Positions 21,631 through 23,612 of a stretch of DNA of 23,612 nucleotides are shown here, one piece after another. The notes under the pieces were generated by a model. The model saw only the letters and a list, made by a program, of their open reading frames with translations, made no database searches and was not told the origin of the DNA. Source of the DNA: Deltaproteobacteria bacterium. GTDB taxonomy: Bacteria > Desulfobacterota > DSM-4660 > Desulfatiglandales > HGW-15. Both the position numbers and the translations under genes were made by a program. Numbering within the stretch: the first letter of the stretch is position 1; every line of letters begins with the position of its first letter. Location of the stretch: contig JAFDHB010000041.1 of the NCBI GenBank assembly GCA_019308985.1, forward strand, positions 1 to 23,612, in the 5' to 3' direction.

Positions 21631-23322
21631 TCACCAGACGCTGCTGGCGATCGTAATATCTTCTGTGATCCATCTCTTCTTTTCCGCGATCGGCCGAACC
21701 ACGGGCCTGTATACCAACCGGGCCTCCACTGAAGGCTCATCCTCAGGATCAGTAAGGGCAAATTCGAACCGCAGATTCAAGGTCTCCTTGGGGCGGATGC
21801 GTGTATCCGAGGCGATACCGGCCGCCTTCCAGAAGGGGACGTGAAGATTGCCGTCCTTATCTTGCAGGACCCTGGCAAAGACCGTTCCGGGCAGCCCGGC
21901 GTAGTTCCCTTTCTCCGGCCTCCCCTGTCCTGCCCAGTCAGGCAGCCGTGTCCCCTTGATCATTTTCAAGGGTCTGTCTTCGGAGTCGTGCGCATCTATG
22001 ATCAGCATCACGCTTCGCATGGGTTCGCCGGTAGGCACCCAGTGCCCCCCGTTGGTGTTGGTGATGTAAACATTGACCACAAGGTTTTCTCCCTTCACTT
22101 CTCCTTCCAGTTCCATGGAAAGGGAGGTCCTGAGCTGGGTCTCCGTGGCTCCCTCGAAGTGGTGGGGGTGTATATTTTTCGGTGAACGAAAGGTCGCCCA
22201 CATATGCCTGGCCATCCCGTCCACCACGTAATTATCATAGGGCAACATGTCTTTCCGCCAGCTCATGTGACAGTCCTGGCATTTTTTCCCCTTGTTGGGA
22301 TCGCCTTCAGTAAGCTGGTCCTGCCACAGTTTCCATTCCTGGTAGGTAGTCTGTATGGGCAAGGTTGAACTGTCCTTCAAGCCGAAGGCCTGCCTCTCAG
22401 AAGGGGTGTAGACAGTTTCAGGGTTCCATCCAGTTTTTCTTCCAAGGTCCTTCATATGACTGTGGCATAGAGAGCAGAATTCGCCTTTTTCGAACACAGC
22501 GCTGTAAGAGGCCGCCATCGGAGGAACCACAACGTCGTCATAGGGTCCGAAGACCAGGATGGAAGGGCCCCTGCGAGACGCCTGTCTCTCGAGGACAGCA
22601 CTCATCCTACTGGGAGAATTGTCATCGGGTATGACTTTGCGGACCTTGTGGCAGTAATCACAACTCACGCCATCCCATTCGGTACGGGGGGACGACAAGA
22701 CCGCTCCCAAGTCTACCGACCACGGACCGGACGCTGCGGCTGAAGGGGCGTGGCATGTAGTGCAGTTTCCGTTACTCTCAGGATAGTCCAGCTTGAAGCC
22801 GGGAGCGACCCCGGGTCGCTTATAGGCGTCAGTTCCGTAATACATGTCCAATACTTTCGGATTAGAGGTTGTGTGGGCCATCTTTGACTTGTTCCAGTAA
22901 CGGCTCAGCTTGACATGGCACTGGGCACAGGTCCGAGGAGAAATAAACCGGTAACCCGGTTGGTCGTTCAAGAAGACGGGATTAAGGAAAATATCCCCTA
23001 CGTATCCGGAGCTGTCGCTGAACTTCCCGTTGTTGAACCACCCCTCTTTTCCTGCTGTCACCCGAACGCGGCCCCTTAAACGGGACTCCAGTCTAACAAA
23101 AAAACGCCCCTTCTTGTCCGTGAGGACATAATCGTCCTGGCCGGCAACCCTAACCCTAGCCTTTTCAACGGGTCCGTAAGCGGAAATAACCCGACCGGTG
23201 AGGATAAAACCAGGGCCTTCGATGGCTGACTTTTGGGCCTGAGTTGGTACTGATGACAGAATCATCAGCCACAGCAGGACTATTGAGGAAACACAGCATG
23301 TTCTAAGGAATTTGCTCTTCAT
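21631..23322 (-). CDS. Pentahaem c-type cytochrome with N-terminal carboxypeptidase-regulatory-like domain
   Basis: A 563-residue exported protein with a signal peptide (about 1-30), then a Cna-B/CarboxypepD_reg-like domain ('LTGRVISAYGPVEKARVRVAGQDDYVLTDKKGRFFVRLES', 41-80). Five CXXCH haem sites lie at 132-136, 187-191, 221-225, 283-287 and 348-352, a spacing reminiscent of the cytochrome c554 family. The C-terminal 180 residues are haem-free and beta-rich, with a His pair 'IHPHHF'. I see no membrane anchor, so it is likely periplasmic or surface-exposed. A GGAAGGAAG ribosome site precedes ATG 23322. It heads the cupredoxin/CcdA/TlpA/CuA gene series and is the obvious client of the downstream Ccm machinery. 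Whether it is a reductase or an electron carrier cannot be told from sequence. Confidence 0.88.
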   Translation of the reverse strand: MKSKFLRTCCVSSIVLLWLMILSSVPTQAQKSAIEGPGFILTGRVISAYGPVEKARVRVAGQDDYVLTDKKGRFFVRLESRLRGRVRVTAGKEGWFNNGKFSDSSGYVGDIFLNPVFLNDQPGYRFISPRTCAQCHVKLSRYWNKSKMAHTTSNPKVLDMYYGTDAYKRPGVAPGFKLDYPESNGNCTTCHAPSAAASGPWSVDLGAVLSSPRTEWDGVSCDYCHKVRKVIPDDNSPSRMSAVLERQASRRGPSILVFGPYDDVVVPPMAASYSAVFEKGEFCSLCHSHMKDLGRKTGWNPETVYTPSERQAFGLKDSSTLPIQTTYQEWKLWQDQLTEGDPNKGKKCQDCHMSWRKDMLPYDNYVVDGMARHMWATFRSPKNIHPHHFEGATETQLRTSLSMELEGEVKGENLVVNVYITNTNGGHWVPTGEPMRSVMLIIDAHDSEDRPLKMIKGTRLPDWAGQGRPEKGNYAGLPGTVFARVLQDKDGNLHVPFWKAAGIASDTRIRPKETLNLRFEFALTDPEDEPSVEARLVYRPVVRPIAEKKRWITEDITIASSVW

Positions 23323-23413
23323 GACTTCCTTCCATCTTCTTTGTCCTCAAGAACTAGGTGCTTTGCCGCGTAGCGAGAGTCAGAGATAATAGCTCTGGGT
23401 TGGAGTCTGGTGT

Positions 23414-23484
23414 CCAAAATCCCAAATTCCAAGCACCAAATCACAAATAGATTTCAAATTCCAATATCCAATGACCAAACACCC
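23414..23484. repeat. A/C-rich 'CCAAATTCCAA' repeat
   Basis: Short units such as CCCAAATTCCAAG, CCAAATCACAAA and CAAATTCCAATATCCAATGACC follow one another. This composition is a familiar dispersed intergenic repeat type in environmental bacterial genomes. It carries no coding signal. Confidence 0.6.
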
Positions 23485-23501
23485 ACGAGGAGACATTGTT
23501 T

Positions 23502-23612
23502 GATGGCTTCGTAAAAAGTCCAATTTCTGCGTTGCGCTTCATCTCGTTGTGATTGCGGCGTACGCTAAGTACGCCTCATCACACGAGATTTGCGCGCCTT
23601 GAACTTGAAGCT
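23502..23612. repeat. Second copy of the dispersed intergenic element, cut by the window end
   Basis: Begins GATGGCTTCGTAAAAAGTCC and contains CTGCGTTGCGCTTCATC, TGCGGCGTACGCTAAGTACGC and TTTGCGCGCCTTG, matching the core of 20689-20812 in order and orientation. The right end lies outside the window. Confidence 0.75.

Larger units (their letters stand above)
23323..23612. other. Repeat-filled region upstream of the cytochrome gene
   Basis: No gene is visible. The interval holds a low-complexity CCAAATTCCAA-type repeat (23414-23484), the truncated copy of the dispersed element (23502-23612) and a small dyad CAGAG/CTCTG (23381-23397) around TATTAT, which could be a -10 for the cytochrome gene although no convincing -35 is spaced from it. 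Confidence 0.5.

Overview
This window reads as chromosomal DNA of an anaerobic, cytochrome-rich bacterium, most likely a Desulfobacterota (deltaproteobacterial) lineage. The reasons are the sigma-54/PAS regulator beside a NifX-like protein and a radical SAM protein, a variant System I cytochrome c maturation set with a CXXXY-type CcmE, multihaem cytochrome genes, and dispersed repeats of a kind I associate with sulfate-reducer genomes. This placement is inference; there is no rRNA or marker gene. Almost every gene lies on the minus strand. The one clear plus-strand gene is a DtxR-type regulator.

Region 1 (about 1-2413): a repeat- and hairpin-rich end, then a two-gene operon (NifX-like protein, radical SAM protein). 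It is preceded by a textbook -24/-12 sigma-54 promoter (2261-2276) and two matching 17-bp dyads about 100 bp upstream. Region 2 (2400-4265): the sigma-54 activator that probably uses those dyads, and an ArsR-type repressor with its own strong sigma-70 promoter. Region 3 (4287-8938): a ferric-iron ABC importer (FbpA, FbpB, FbpC), divergent from a DtxR-family metalloregulator. A near-palindrome overlaps the fbpA -10 box, which fits iron- or manganese-responsive repression.

Region 4 (8939-9313) has no gene but holds a diverged 100-bp-period tandem repeat with conserved hairpins. Region 5 (9314-16830) is a complete cytochrome c maturation operon. In order of transcription it encodes a zinc-ribbon/CcmH-like protein, CcmF, a CcmH-like protein, a CcmI-like zinc-ribbon protein, a carboxypeptidase-regulatory-domain membrane protein, CcmE (CXXXY type), CcmA, CcmB, CcmC and a 47-residue CcmD. 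A strong sigma-70 promoter (17304-17331) and a small predicted membrane-protein gene lie upstream.

Region 6 (17341-23322) looks like an electron-transfer module. In order of transcription it encodes a pentahaem c-type cytochrome, a cupredoxin-like secreted protein, CcdA, a TlpA-like thioredoxin, and an unusual fusion of a CuA-type cupredoxin domain with a NosR/NapH-like membrane polyferredoxin. Intergenic repeat elements sit inside this module and at the end of the window. The thiol-redox proteins (CcdA, TlpA, CcmH-like proteins) and the Ccm apparatus would supply reduced apocytochrome and haem to mature the cytochrome next door, and possibly assemble the CuA site. The most novel-looking parts are the CuA-polyferredoxin fusion with its neighbours, and the rearranged, zinc-ribbon-bearing CcmH/CcmI set that coexists with a CXXXY CcmE.
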